Of a stretch of 64,000 nt of DNA, positions 8,498 through 16,337 are shown piece after piece. The stretch comes from Desulfovirgula thermocuniculi DSM 16036 (GTDB taxonomy: Bacteria > Bacillota > Desulfotomaculia > Desulfotomaculales > Desulfovirgulaceae). The stretch is from NCBI RefSeq assembly GCF_000429345.1, contig NZ_AUBR01000006.1, positions 1 to 64,000 of the forward strand, given 5' to 3'. A program made the translations under genes and the position numbers. Position 1 is the stretch's first letter. Each line of letters begins with the position of its first letter. A model generated the notes under the pieces. The model had not been told where the DNA came from. It saw only the letters and a program-made list of their open reading frames with translations, and did not search any database.

Positions 8498-8908
8498 ATG
8501 GCGCTTGGCGACCAGACTAGGCGACACATTATGACCAAGAAGGCGGGTATGCGGGCGTTGTTGCTGGACATTGCCACCGACTTGCAGCACTACGCGCAGG
8601 GGATAGCTTCATGGGTTGACAGGACCGGGGAGGCCAGGAAGGGGATACGTGGCGGGGTAAAAACAAGCCGCGGCGGGTTTACGCTGTACCTGGAGCACAC
8701 GGTGTGGTACGCGCGTTTCCTGGAAACGGGTACGCAGCCGCACGAAATCGAACCCGAATTAAAGAAGGCACTGCACTGGCCCGGCGCGGATCGCCCTGTT
8801 GGAAAGGTCATGCACCCGGGAATTAAGTCTTACGCGGTTCTCGTGCCCACAGCGGACGCGAACATCGACGACATCACGAAGGCGATACTGGATTATTGGA
8901 GAGGTTGA
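8498..8908 (+). CDS. HK97 gp10-like tail completion protein
   Basis: 136 residues in the slot between head closure and tail terminator. It has a helical N-terminus and a beta region with GFTLYLEHTVWYARFLETG and a conserved-looking AVLVPTADANIDDITKAI end, the pattern of the HK97 gp10-like family that helps close the head-tail interface. GAGGT lies before ATG 8498. Confidence 0.75.
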   Translation: MALGDQTRRHIMTKKAGMRALLLDIATDLQHYAQGIASWVDRTGEARKGIRGGVKTSRGGFTLYLEHTVWYARFLETGTQPHEIEPELKKALHWPGADRPVGKVMHPGIKSYAVLVPTADANIDDITKAILDYWRG

Positions 8909-8909
8909 T

Positions 8910-9743
8910 ATGCGCGCCGCAATTAGGCAACTGCTCATAGCCGGTGTCCCGCAGGTTGGGGGGCGGGTTTACGAGCCGCACGTTGTGACGCCGAAAACGG
9001 AGAAGCCTTTTATCGTAGTCAGGGAGGGCGTTCAGGATTCCGGGGCTGATTGGGCGGCGTTTTCAACGGTCGTCGAAATTTGGCCTTACGTAGACCGCAC
9101 AACATTTCAGGCGGTGGATGCGTTGGCAGGGGCGGTCATCAACGTGCTGCACCGTGCCCGCTTTACCGATGGAAGGGAACAGTATCTGGCAGATTATCTT
9201 GGAACCGCCGGACAGGATTTTGCCGATGATGATTGGAATGCCATCACGCGGGGGCTACGCTTTAGGGTTTTTGCTCTGGGCTGGCTCAACGGGTTAACTT
9301 ATGACCCCGACCCTGTGGCGGTTTTGCGGAGTTGGACGGCAACGACCTGGCCGGAAGTACATACGGATCCGGCCACGTGGTCCCCTGCCGATGCGACGCC
9401 GGGAATTTACTGGCGCCTTGTGCGGGTAACGCCGGTGCAGGTTACGGCGGCGTTGAGCTGGTTGGATGCCCAGCTGGTAGGGCACGTGCTTGCACAGAGC
9501 CCGGCGGTTAGACTTGCCTGGGTGCGGAAGCTGGTGGAGGGACTGGCAAAGCAGCGCAGGCTTACCATGCAGGACGGTGGGCCTCTGGAACTGCTAAAGA
9601 TTGCCGCCGACAGCGAGGCCGACCCGATGAGGCGGGGGCAGGTGGAAGTAACCGCGAGGTTTGGAGTGCTGCAACCTTTCGTTCAACCGGAAGTTTTGAA
9701 GAAAGCTGTTGTTGGTGGTTCAGTTAGTGGGGAGGTGAGTTAA
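8910..9743 (+). CDS. tail terminator-like protein with long C-terminal extension
   Basis: Started at ATG 8910, one base after the previous stop, behind GGAGAGG; the open frame runs further upstream only as a shadow of the preceding gene. Residues ~1-130 (AAIRQLLIAGVPQVGGRVYE, then FIVVREGVQDSG) look like a tail terminator (gpU type) that caps the tail tube. Residues ~130-277, beginning with WLNGLTYDPDPVAVLRSWT, are an extra module of unknown role rich in Trp, Val and Thr. Context, between gp10-like and sheath genes, supports the terminator call. Confidence 0.65.
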   Translation: MRAAIRQLLIAGVPQVGGRVYEPHVVTPKTEKPFIVVREGVQDSGADWAAFSTVVEIWPYVDRTTFQAVDALAGAVINVLHRARFTDGREQYLADYLGTAGQDFADDDWNAITRGLRFRVFALGWLNGLTYDPDPVAVLRSWTATTWPEVHTDPATWSPADATPGIYWRLVRVTPVQVTAALSWLDAQLVGHVLAQSPAVRLAWVRKLVEGLAKQRRLTMQDGGPLELLKIAADSEADPMRRGQVEVTARFGVLQPFVQPEVLKKAVVGGSVSGEVS

Positions 9744-9744
9744 T

Positions 9745-9942
9745 TTGCCTGAGAAGAAGGTCGCTGAGCAGGTTCAGGAACGGGAGCCTGTTTACAGCCG
9801 CGAGGAGCTTATTGCCGCGGCTTTTTCTTTTGGCGTGAAGCCAGAAGTGGTGGCCGGGGCGTTGCACCTAGCCGGCAAGGACAGTATGACAAGGGCGGAA
9901 GCGGAAGTGGCTATTAAGCAATTCCTCACGAGGAGGGTGTAG
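9745..9942 (+). CDS. small phage protein upstream of the tail sheath
   Basis: 65 residues from TTG 9745, just behind GGGGAGGTGAG. The first 20 residues are charged; the rest reads as a helix-turn-helix-like bundle (REELIAAAFSFGVKPEVVAG, then MTRAEAEVAIKQFLTRRV). Similar short proteins precede the sheath gene in Xkd-type prophages, their function being unknown. The spacing of one base to its upstream neighbour and three to the sheath start shows that it is part of the same operon. Confidence 0.65.
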   Translation: MPEKKVAEQVQEREPVYSREELIAAAFSFGVKPEVVAGALHLAGKDSMTRAEAEVAIKQFLTRRV

Positions 9943-9945
9943 TGA

Positions 9946-11379
9946 ATGGCGGGCATTACGTTTCAGGTTGGCGAGCAGAAGATCCGCCCGGGTGTGTACG
10001 TCCGGGTAACTAACATCGGTGAACCGCCGGAGGCAATAATCCCACAGGGCATTGTTGCAGCTCTATTTCGAGCTTCCTGGGGACCTCTGGGGCAGGTAAC
10101 TTATCTTGAAAACGCGGATGCGGTTACTGCTACGTTCGGGAGTAGCGGCACCATTGACGCTGCTCTTGAAGCTTTCCGTGGCGGCTGCCGTCGGGTGGTT
10201 GGATACCGCCTAGGCAGTGGCGGAGCCAAGGCTGCTATTACCCTCAAAGATACTGCCGCAACTCCAGCAGATGTAGTCACTATTACCGCCAAATATGAAG
10301 GCGTGCGCGGTAACAACTTCAAGGTGACCGTGAGAGATTCCCTTACCGACACAACCAAGCGAGAGCTCCTGCTTTACGAAGGAGTAACGCTGCTACAGGT
10401 GATTACCTTCGCGAAAGGTACTGGAGAACCGCAGGCCCTAGTTGACGCAGTAAATGCATCCAACAGCCCGTACATTACTGCCACGAAGCTGGCCGACGGC
10501 AACGGTGTTCTGGCTACCGTTACCCAGCAGGCGCTAACCGGCGGCCAGGACCCGACAGTAGATGGCGCAAGCTATAGCGCGGGGCTTTCGGCAATTGAGG
10601 CGATAGATTGGAACGTGCTGGCCGTAGATAGCGAGGACCCGGCAACCCACGTGGCGGTGCAGACTTACATCGACCGGGTGCGCAATGAGGGCAAACGAGT
10701 TATCGCCGTGGTGGGCGAGCCGACCAGCGTGCAGCTGGCCACCAGGCTTGCTAACGCCAGGGTCTTCAACGATCCAGCTATTGTCTATGTGGCTAACGGC
10801 TTTAAGGGCGCCGACGGTATTATCCGTGAAGGCTACAAGGCAGCTGCTAGGGTTGCGGGTATGATTGCGGCTGCTAACATCACCGAAAGCCTCACCCATG
10901 CGGTGGTCAAAGGAGCTACCGGGCTTGTAGGGGCATTGACTAATGCCGAAATCGAGCAGGCCATCCAATCCGGTGCCCTGGTGTTTACCTTATCGGCCCA
11001 GAAGCAGGTGCAGATCGAATACGGTATCAACACCTTTATCTCTCCCACGGCAACTATGGATGCCGGTTGGAGAAAGATTCGCCGCGTTCGCACCAGGGAT
11101 AACCTTATGGACCGCATTGCAGCCACCTGGGAACCGTTGGTGGGCAAGATTAACAACAGCCCCGAGGGTAGAGCAACCCTTATTGCTGTCGCACAAGGTG
11201 TCATCAACAAGATGATCGCTGAGGGTGCCTTGCTGAGCGGTACGATTTACGAGGATCCAAACAACCCGCCTGCCGGCGATTCGGCCTGGTTCGTGGTGGC
11301 CGTAGATGACCTTGATTCTGCCGAAAAGGTATACATCACGTTCGGGTTCAGGTTTAGCCCGCCGGCAACCACTAGTTAG
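9946..11379 (+). CDS. contractile tail sheath protein (XkdK-like)
   Basis: 477 residues. The protein polymerises around the tail tube and contracts on infection. Hallmarks of the sheath family are the N-terminal RPGVYVRVTNIGEP, an IPQGIVAALFRASWGPLGQ strand, a long inserted domain (residues ~90-190) and the conserved C-terminal half with VRTRDNLMDRIAATWEPLVGK-type helices and a final beta handshake strand (EKVYITFGFRFSPPATTS). ATG 9946 follows GGAGGGTG. The tube gene follows immediately, as in the Xkd-type tail cassette. Confidence 0.93.
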   Translation: MAGITFQVGEQKIRPGVYVRVTNIGEPPEAIIPQGIVAALFRASWGPLGQVTYLENADAVTATFGSSGTIDAALEAFRGGCRRVVGYRLGSGGAKAAITLKDTAATPADVVTITAKYEGVRGNNFKVTVRDSLTDTTKRELLLYEGVTLLQVITFAKGTGEPQALVDAVNASNSPYITATKLADGNGVLATVTQQALTGGQDPTVDGASYSAGLSAIEAIDWNVLAVDSEDPATHVAVQTYIDRVRNEGKRVIAVVGEPTSVQLATRLANARVFNDPAIVYVANGFKGADGIIREGYKAAARVAGMIAAANITESLTHAVVKGATGLVGALTNAEIEQAIQSGALVFTLSAQKQVQIEYGINTFISPTATMDAGWRKIRRVRTRDNLMDRIAATWEPLVGKINNSPEGRATLIAVAQGVINKMIAEGALLSGTIYEDPNNPPAGDSAWFVVAVDDLDSAEKVYITFGFRFSPPATTS

Positions 11380-11393
11380 CGGGGGTGGAATAA

Positions 11394-11843
11394 ATGGCTG
11401 ATGCACGCTACATTTTTAGAAACTGTGTGCCCGACGGGAACATAGATTTAGCAAACGTCAGGCCTGGTGAGGAGATAAAGCGTGAGTGGACTTTCCGGGT
11501 GAACGACCCGCCGGAGTTGCAGAGCTTGCTTAACTCCGGCGTTTTTGATCCGCGCAATATCCTTCGTGGTTACGACGGGGAACTATATGACGGTGATGGT
11601 AATTTCCTGGCAGAAGTAAACGAGTGGCGGGCCCAGATAAGGGTCGACAATTCTGATTATCAGCCGGCGGGGAAAAAGATTAAGTGGGCGATCCCGCAGG
11701 GCTACAGCGTAACCCTTACTTTTACGGAGACGGTCGTGCGGGACGCAATCCTGCTTGAGAAGGTTATAAGAGGTCTGAAGGACGGGGCACCTGACGCAAC
11801 GCTCAACTTTATGGGAGTCCTGCGCGGCCATAACGCTACGTGA
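11394..11843 (+). CDS. contractile tail tube protein (XkdM-like)
   Basis: 149 residues forming the inner tube inside the sheath. It has the tube-family features: a short N-terminus, an internal loop with FDPRNILRGYDGELYDGDGN, and a closing strand region (GYSVTLTFTETVVRDAILLE). Its position after the sheath and before the tail-assembly chaperone is the standard XkdK-XkdM-XkdN order. Start ATG 11394 lies behind GGGGGTGG. Confidence 0.88.
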   Translation: MADARYIFRNCVPDGNIDLANVRPGEEIKREWTFRVNDPPELQSLLNSGVFDPRNILRGYDGELYDGDGNFLAEVNEWRAQIRVDNSDYQPAGKKIKWAIPQGYSVTLTFTETVVRDAILLEKVIRGLKDGAPDATLNFMGVLRGHNAT

Positions 11844-11862
11844 TCACTAGCGAGGGGATAGC

Positions 11863-12348
11863 ATGGACGAGGTGAAGAGGGAAGAACTGCTGGCGGCTGA
11901 AGGCTCTATCCTCAAGGACGTAGCGGGTGTTCTTGAGGCCATGGAGACTATAACAAGGTATGAGGTTTTTGAAGTCGTTCGTGACGGCAAGAAGCTGTTT
12001 TCTTTTCGGGTGCGCGGCTTAACCAGCGAAGAAATGGAAAAGTGCACGGATCAAGCCACGAAGACTGTGAAGGATAGAAGGTATGGAAACCTAGCCGTAC
12101 CAAAGGAGTTCAACGCCGCTAAGTACCGCTTGCTGATGATATATACCGCTACACACCCTGATGACCGCAAGGCACTTTGGGACAACAAGACATTGTGGGA
12201 AAAAGCCGGGGTTTTGGCCGGCTGGCAACTTATCGACAAAGTGTTAAAGCCTGGCGAGCAGGAAAAAGTTGTGAAGTTGATTGAGGAGTTGAGCGGTTAC
12301 TCCGACGAGGAAGCTGAGACGGTTGAGGAAACGCTAAAAAACTCATAA
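11863..12348 (+). CDS. tail assembly chaperone, short form (XkdN-like)
   Basis: 161 residues, the zero-frame product. Members of this family bind the tape measure protein and guide tube assembly. Visible traits are VREELLAAEGSILKD-like helices (seen as KREELLAAEGSILKD), FSFRVRGLTSEEMEKC, YRLLMIYTATHPDDRK and an acidic C-terminus. The last codons CTA-AAA-AAC sit in a canonical -1 slippery heptamer, giving a second, longer product. ATG 11863 follows GAGGGG. Confidence 0.88.
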   Translation: MDEVKREELLAAEGSILKDVAGVLEAMETITRYEVFEVVRDGKKLFSFRVRGLTSEEMEKCTDQATKTVKDRRYGNLAVPKEFNAAKYRLLMIYTATHPDDRKALWDNKTLWEKAGVLAGWQLIDKVLKPGEQEKVVKLIEELSGYSDEEAETVEETLKNS

Positions 12349-12533
12349 AGGCGGGGGGCCGGGCCGCCTTGTTACACCACCTCTTCCAGCGGCTCGGCAT
12401 AACCCCCGACGAATTCTACGCCAAGCCCTATAAAGTGAGGGCCTTCATGATGGCGTCCATGCAGGTGCAGCTGGAAGAGGAAGAAAAGCAGCGCAGGAAG
12501 CTGGAAAGGCAGGCGGAAGGCAGTGGCCACTGA
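11863..12533 (+). CDS. tail assembly chaperone, long form made by -1 frameshift (G-T type)
   Basis: A slip of -1 at 12336-12342 avoids the TAA at 12346 and continues to TGA 12531-12533, adding about 63 residues: LIKAGGRAALLHHLFQRLGI, then TPDEFYAKPYKVRAFMMASM and a charged helix ending AEGSGH. The added part has clear protein character and no start codon with a ribosome site of its own, so read-through by frameshift explains it best. Two-form chaperones made in this way are established for many long-tailed phages. The end overlaps the tape measure start at 12523. Confidence 0.85.
12336..12368 (+). promoter_or_regulatory. programmed -1 ribosomal frameshift site
   Basis: Slippery heptamer A-AAA-AAC at 12336-12342, in exactly the right phase (CTA AAA AAC in the zero frame). 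About 8 bases downstream a GC-rich segment (12350-12368) can pair GGCGG with CCGCC, a plausible stimulatory stem. The zero-frame stop follows two codons after the heptamer. Confidence 0.85.
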
Positions 12534-14901
12534 AGTATACCGCATAGAGATCCCCATTCTCGTGGATGACAAGTCCGAGGAACCGATTGAGCGGGCCAGG
12601 GCGCGGGTGAGCAAGCTGGAGCAGGAGGCGCTGAGGCGCAACCAGCTGATCCGGAAGCACTTTGAGACTTTTGCCAAGATGCGTATTGAGCCGGTCATGC
12701 GGATACGCGACAGGCTCACGGCTGGGGTGCTGAAGGCTGACAGGCTGCTCAAGATGCTGAGCGCAGAGCAGGCGGCCCCTGTGCTTGTGGCGCAGGACAA
12801 GGTTTCTGCCGTAGTGCTGCGGATAAACCAGCTGCTGGACGCCATGGAAAAGAACAAGGTTCACGTGCTGGCCGATTTAAAGGGACCGTTGATGCAGGAG
12901 ATAGCCGAGGCCAGGGCTGCTTTGGTGTCTCTGAGCAGGGTGCAGGCTGCGCCCGTGGCGGAGCTGCGGGGCAGGCTTTACGCACAGCTGACCAGGGCCA
13001 TGGCCGTGGCGCGCCAGCTGGACCGGATGCGGGTGGAGCCATGGGTAGAACTGAGAGAGCGGGTGCTGGCGAAGGCAAGGGAGATAGGTGCTGTACTGCG
13101 GGGCCTTACATTGCGCACCTGGAAAGTGACTATCGAAGCAACGGACCGTGTAGGCGGATTTGCTAGGCGGTTGTTGGGAATGCTGAACACCCCGCTGGGG
13201 TGGCTCGGAGCGGGTACGGGCACCTACGGGCTGATTGGTTTCCCCCTGAAGTTGGCTGGGGAAATGGAGCAAGCCTTTATTGGCATGGAGTTTTTCCTGA
13301 AATCGCGCGAGAAGGCTTCTGAGTTCATGGATCAACTTTTTAAGTTCGCCGCAGAAACTCCTTTTGAACTGCCGCAACTAAGGGAGATGGCCGTTCAGCT
13401 CTTGGGCGCCAACTTTGCGGCCGACCAGACCCTGCGCATTCTGCGTGCCTTTGGTGACGCCGCCTCCATGACTGGTGCCGGGATAAATGGCATGAAGTTG
13501 GCGCTTTTAGGCTTCAGACAAATTGCCACTATAGGAACGCTCCAGATGGAAGAACTGCGCCAGGTTACGGAGAACCTGCTCATCCCGATGGAACCCATAC
13601 TTTATGAGTTGGGGTTGACAAGGGACGCATTGAAGGACTTGGGGAAGCAGGGCATTGACTCCGCTCGCGCCATGGAGGCTATAGTGAGGGTTCTGGAAAG
13701 GGATTACGCGGGTGGTATGGCCAAACAGGCCAGGTCTTTCTTTGGCCTTCTCTCCACGATAAAGAATTACCTCAACATCAAGTTCATCTACCCCTGGGGT
13801 GAGGGGCTACGGGAAGTATTGGTACCCCAACTTCAGAAGTTGGTGGATTGGCTGGAAGCTGGTGGGAACAAAGCGAAGGAAGTTGAGCGTGGCTTTGCGG
13901 GGTGGGCGAGCGCAGACGATCCGATAAGGAGAGTCAACAGAGCAATAGAAGAAGGCGTTGTCGGTTGGGCGAAGCTAGTGGATAAATCGGCGTATGCGGT
14001 CAACCGCTTGGAGCAACTGCAGGGGCAGTTGAGGTTGCTCGGCAGGGAAACGGCGGAGTTCGTCGTCCAGAAACTTCAGGGCATTGCGGTGTGGCTGGAA
14101 AGGATTACTAGTGGCGAGCAGTTTCAGAAGGCGGATCTCGGCGGCAAGCTGGCGATTTTGTTTGACGAGACTGTGAAGGCAGTGGCACCGAAGGTGGCAG
14201 AGGCTGGAGTAAAGATTGGCATAGCCTTCGGCAAGGGCATCATCAGTGGCCTCGCAGAGATAGTAGAGAAGGACCCGATTCTAAGGGCTGGGTTGTCTGC
14301 ATTGATTGCAAGCAAGATACCTGGTCCCCCACAACTTAAAGCACTGCTTTTTGCTGGTGTTTATGCCGGTTCTACCGGATACTTCGACATCAAAGAGCAC
14401 TACGAACGCATAAAAGCTGAGATACCGGAGGGCTATATCACGCGGCCCGCGCCGTTTTCGTTACCGGAGGCCGGTGCTGGTGCTGGTGCGCCGCCTGTCG
14501 GGATGGGTCACTTCCGCATGCTTGAACGCTACCAGCGCGGCGGCATTGTGACGGGGCCGCGTTTGGCGGTGGTAGGAGAGGCAGGGCCAGAAGCGATCAT
14601 CCCCCTGTCAGCTAGGATGCGGCAGCGTGCCCTGGCTTTGTGGGAAAGGGCCGGGAAGGTGCTGGGCGTGAGGTCCTATGCGGAAGGTGGGTTTGTCGGG
14701 ACACCCGTTCCTGCCTTGGCCGGTGCTGGTGCTGGTGCGCCGCCTGTCGTCAGCCTTAACATGCATTTTGATCTCGCAGGGCTGGTGGGGCAGGTAGTGA
14801 TAAATAATGCAGCTGATATTGATGCGTCAATCGACCACATAGCCGGCGTTATAGCGGATAGTTTGAGGGGCATCTTTCAAAATATGCCTAGGAGCCGATA
14901 A
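12523..14901 (+). CDS. tail tape measure protein
   Basis: 792 residues. It sets tail length and leaves the tube at infection. The N-terminal ~230 residues are long charged helices (coiled coil). Residues ~235-430 hold the conserved tape measure core: GLIGFPLKLAGEMEQAFIGM, then FKFAAETPFELPQLREMA and MKLALLGFRQIATIGTLQME. The C-terminal part has the typical GPRLAVVGEAGPEAIIPLS motif and two Gly/Ala-rich linkers encoded by an exact 32-bp repeat. GTG 12523 overlaps the end of the frameshifted chaperone by 11 bases, which suggests coupled translation. Confidence 0.92.
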   Translation: MATEVYRIEIPILVDDKSEEPIERARARVSKLEQEALRRNQLIRKHFETFAKMRIEPVMRIRDRLTAGVLKADRLLKMLSAEQAAPVLVAQDKVSAVVLRINQLLDAMEKNKVHVLADLKGPLMQEIAEARAALVSLSRVQAAPVAELRGRLYAQLTRAMAVARQLDRMRVEPWVELRERVLAKAREIGAVLRGLTLRTWKVTIEATDRVGGFARRLLGMLNTPLGWLGAGTGTYGLIGFPLKLAGEMEQAFIGMEFFLKSREKASEFMDQLFKFAAETPFELPQLREMAVQLLGANFAADQTLRILRAFGDAASMTGAGINGMKLALLGFRQIATIGTLQMEELRQVTENLLIPMEPILYELGLTRDALKDLGKQGIDSARAMEAIVRVLERDYAGGMAKQARSFFGLLSTIKNYLNIKFIYPWGEGLREVLVPQLQKLVDWLEAGGNKAKEVERGFAGWASADDPIRRVNRAIEEGVVGWAKLVDKSAYAVNRLEQLQGQLRLLGRETAEFVVQKLQGIAVWLERITSGEQFQKADLGGKLAILFDETVKAVAPKVAEAGVKIGIAFGKGIISGLAEIVEKDPILRAGLSALIASKIPGPPQLKALLFAGVYAGSTGYFDIKEHYERIKAEIPEGYITRPAPFSLPEAGAGAGAPPVGMGHFRMLERYQRGGIVTGPRLAVVGEAGPEAIIPLSARMRQRALALWERAGKVLGVRSYAEGGFVGTPVPALAGAGAGAPPVVSLNMHFDLAGLVGQVVINNAADIDASIDHIAGVIADSLRGIFQNMPRSR
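14469..14749 (+). repeat. two exact 32-bp direct repeats in the tape measure gene
   Basis: Copies at 14469-14500 and 14718-14749 are identical and encode the linker AGAGAGAPPV twice, flanking the segment with the VVGEAGPEAIIPLS motif. Both are in the same frame, so recombination between them would delete 83 codons in frame. Confidence 0.85.
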
Positions 14902-14914
14902 GCAGAAAAAGGAA

Positions 14915-15009
14915 AACGCCGCGCGCTTGGAGTATTCAAACAAAAAACTAAAGGGGTGGTTTATTCAAACAAAAAACTAAAGGGGTGGTTTCATGAGGCG
15001 CGCGGCGTT
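14915..15009. repeat. 12-bp inverted repeat around the lipoprotein gene start
   Basis: The arm at 14915-14926 and its exact reverse complement at 14998-15009 bracket the tandem repeat and the start codon of the lipoprotein gene. In RNA they could pair and hide the start (ATG 14993). They may also mark the boundary of an inserted cargo cassette. Confidence 0.6.
14933..14990 (+). repeat. perfect tandem duplication of a 29-bp leader with ribosome site
   Basis: Two identical 29-bp units, 14933-14961 and 14962-14990, each ending in AAAGGGGTGGTT. The second copy supplies the Shine-Dalgarno site of the lipoprotein at ATG 14993; the first has none of its own start codon. The change is recent enough that no base differs between the two copies. 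Confidence 0.9.
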
Positions 15010-15646
15010 ATTGCTCGTTTTGTTAGGGGCCTTGTTGCTTGCGGGATGTAGTCAGGCAAAGAGTCCACAAAAAGGCTCTATGCCAGAAACGAAGCAACAA
15101 ATTACGCAGCAAGTAAGCGCGTCGGAGGAAAAGAGTACAATTGCTTCTTCGGGTGGAACTTCGTCTCCTACATCATCAGGGACACGGGATGGGTCTTCAA
15201 CGATACCAGGACTTGCAGCTGCCGACATAAAACTCAATCTTGAGAAAAAATGGGGAATGAGGTTTACTGGGCCTAGACCTGGGCAGACGATGTTTGTAGA
15301 TAGCGGAGAAGTCACCGAGCCAAACTCTAGAATAAAGCTTGCCTGCGAGATCTATGAATATTCCCCGCTGGCCATTGCGTGGGTTAACTTCGTAGTAGAA
15401 GCATCTTCGGCGGCAGGCACAGTAAGTGAGGAAGCTATAAACAGCTTGGTAAAAAGGTACTTTACCTACTGCGCCACGGCTCCATATGATGGTGCGGAAC
15501 CGGATAAAGCGGCGCAGTGGGTAGCTGACAACTACTTAAAGGCAACAAATCCCGGCAGCGTAGTAACCACGACTATAGGGCCGGTTAAATATGAGATGTT
15601 CGGCACGCAATATTTCCGCACGCTGAGGCTGAAACCTGCAAGTTAA
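14993..15646 (+). CDS. cargo lipoprotein inside the tail operon
   Basis: 217 residues. A signal peptide with lipobox (ALLLVLLGALLLAGC, Cys19) predicts lipid attachment outside the cytoplasmic membrane. Residues ~20-75 are a Ser/Thr/Gly/Gln-rich linker; residues ~75-217 form a compact domain (LNLEKKWGMRFTGPRPGQTM ... VKYEMFGTQYFRTLRL) I do not recognise. Tail structural genes do not normally encode lipoproteins, and the gene separates the tape measure from the LysM protein, which are adjacent in Xkd-type clusters. I infer a moron, perhaps for superinfection exclusion or host surface change. It has its own duplicated leader. Confidence 0.75.
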   Translation: MRRAALLLVLLGALLLAGCSQAKSPQKGSMPETKQQITQQVSASEEKSTIASSGGTSSPTSSGTRDGSSTIPGLAAADIKLNLEKKWGMRFTGPRPGQTMFVDSGEVTEPNSRIKLACEIYEYSPLAIAWVNFVVEASSAAGTVSEEAINSLVKRYFTYCATAPYDGAEPDKAAQWVADNYLKATNPGSVVTTTIGPVKYEMFGTQYFRTLRLKPAS

Positions 15647-15661
15647 TTTGAGGTGGTTCTC

Positions 15662-16321
15662 ATGGAATTCTACCTCACGGCTCCTGACGGGAGCCGTATT
15701 CATTTTCCGGTAAACCCAGAAAAGGTGACCTGCCAGACGGGGAATAAGATAATCACTTTTGACGTCATTGCCCTTGGTGAGATAGCTTTGCCGCGTGGTT
15801 ATGTGCCCACGAAGTTTATCTTCGAGGGTTTTTTCCCGGGTGAGGCCCGCAAGAATTCTCCCTTCGTGAAGGACTGGAGGCCGCCCAAGGAACTGGTTGG
15901 CCTCCTTTCTTTGTGGCGCAGCCAGGGCACTAAACTTCGCCTGCTGGTTACCGAAACGCCGATAAACCACGATGTGTATTTCGACGGTGAGAACAGCTTT
16001 CAACACGAGTGGCGTGGCGGTCACGGGGACTGCTGGTACTCCATCAGGCTGGTGCAGGCGCGGGACCTGGTGGTGCTGACCGACGCGGAAAGGCAGGCAG
16101 GTGCGGCTACTTCCGGTTCCGGCCAGGGGCAGGTACCGGTGAGGCCAGTGCCACCGCCACCGAAAACTTACGTCGTGAAGCCCGGCGATACCCTCTGGGC
16201 GATAGCCAAGCTAACCCTTGGCGACGGTAGTCGCTGGAAGGAGATCTACGAGGCGAACAAGGACGTGATAGGTCCCGACCCGAATGTGATCATCCCCGGA
16301 CAGGAGCTACGCATAGCCTGA
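15662..16321 (+). CDS. XkdP-like LysM tail protein
   Basis: 219 residues. The N-terminal ~125 residues (MEFYLTAPDGSRIHFPVNPE, then RGYVPTKFIFEGFFPG) match the XkdP-type baseplate protein; a proline linker (PVRPVPPPPK) leads into a LysM domain at ~165-219 (TYVVKPGDTLWAIAKLTLGD). LysM binds peptidoglycan glycan chains, so the protein probably sits in the baseplate hub and contacts the wall. ATG 15662 follows AGGTGG; GTG 15653 upstream lacks a site. Confidence 0.88.
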   Translation: MEFYLTAPDGSRIHFPVNPEKVTCQTGNKIITFDVIALGEIALPRGYVPTKFIFEGFFPGEARKNSPFVKDWRPPKELVGLLSLWRSQGTKLRLLVTETPINHDVYFDGENSFQHEWRGGHGDCWYSIRLVQARDLVVLTDAERQAGAATSGSGQGQVPVRPVPPPPKTYVVKPGDTLWAIAKLTLGDGSRWKEIYEANKDVIGPDPNVIIPGQELRIA

Positions 16322-16337
16322 AGGCTGGTGGTGCGCC

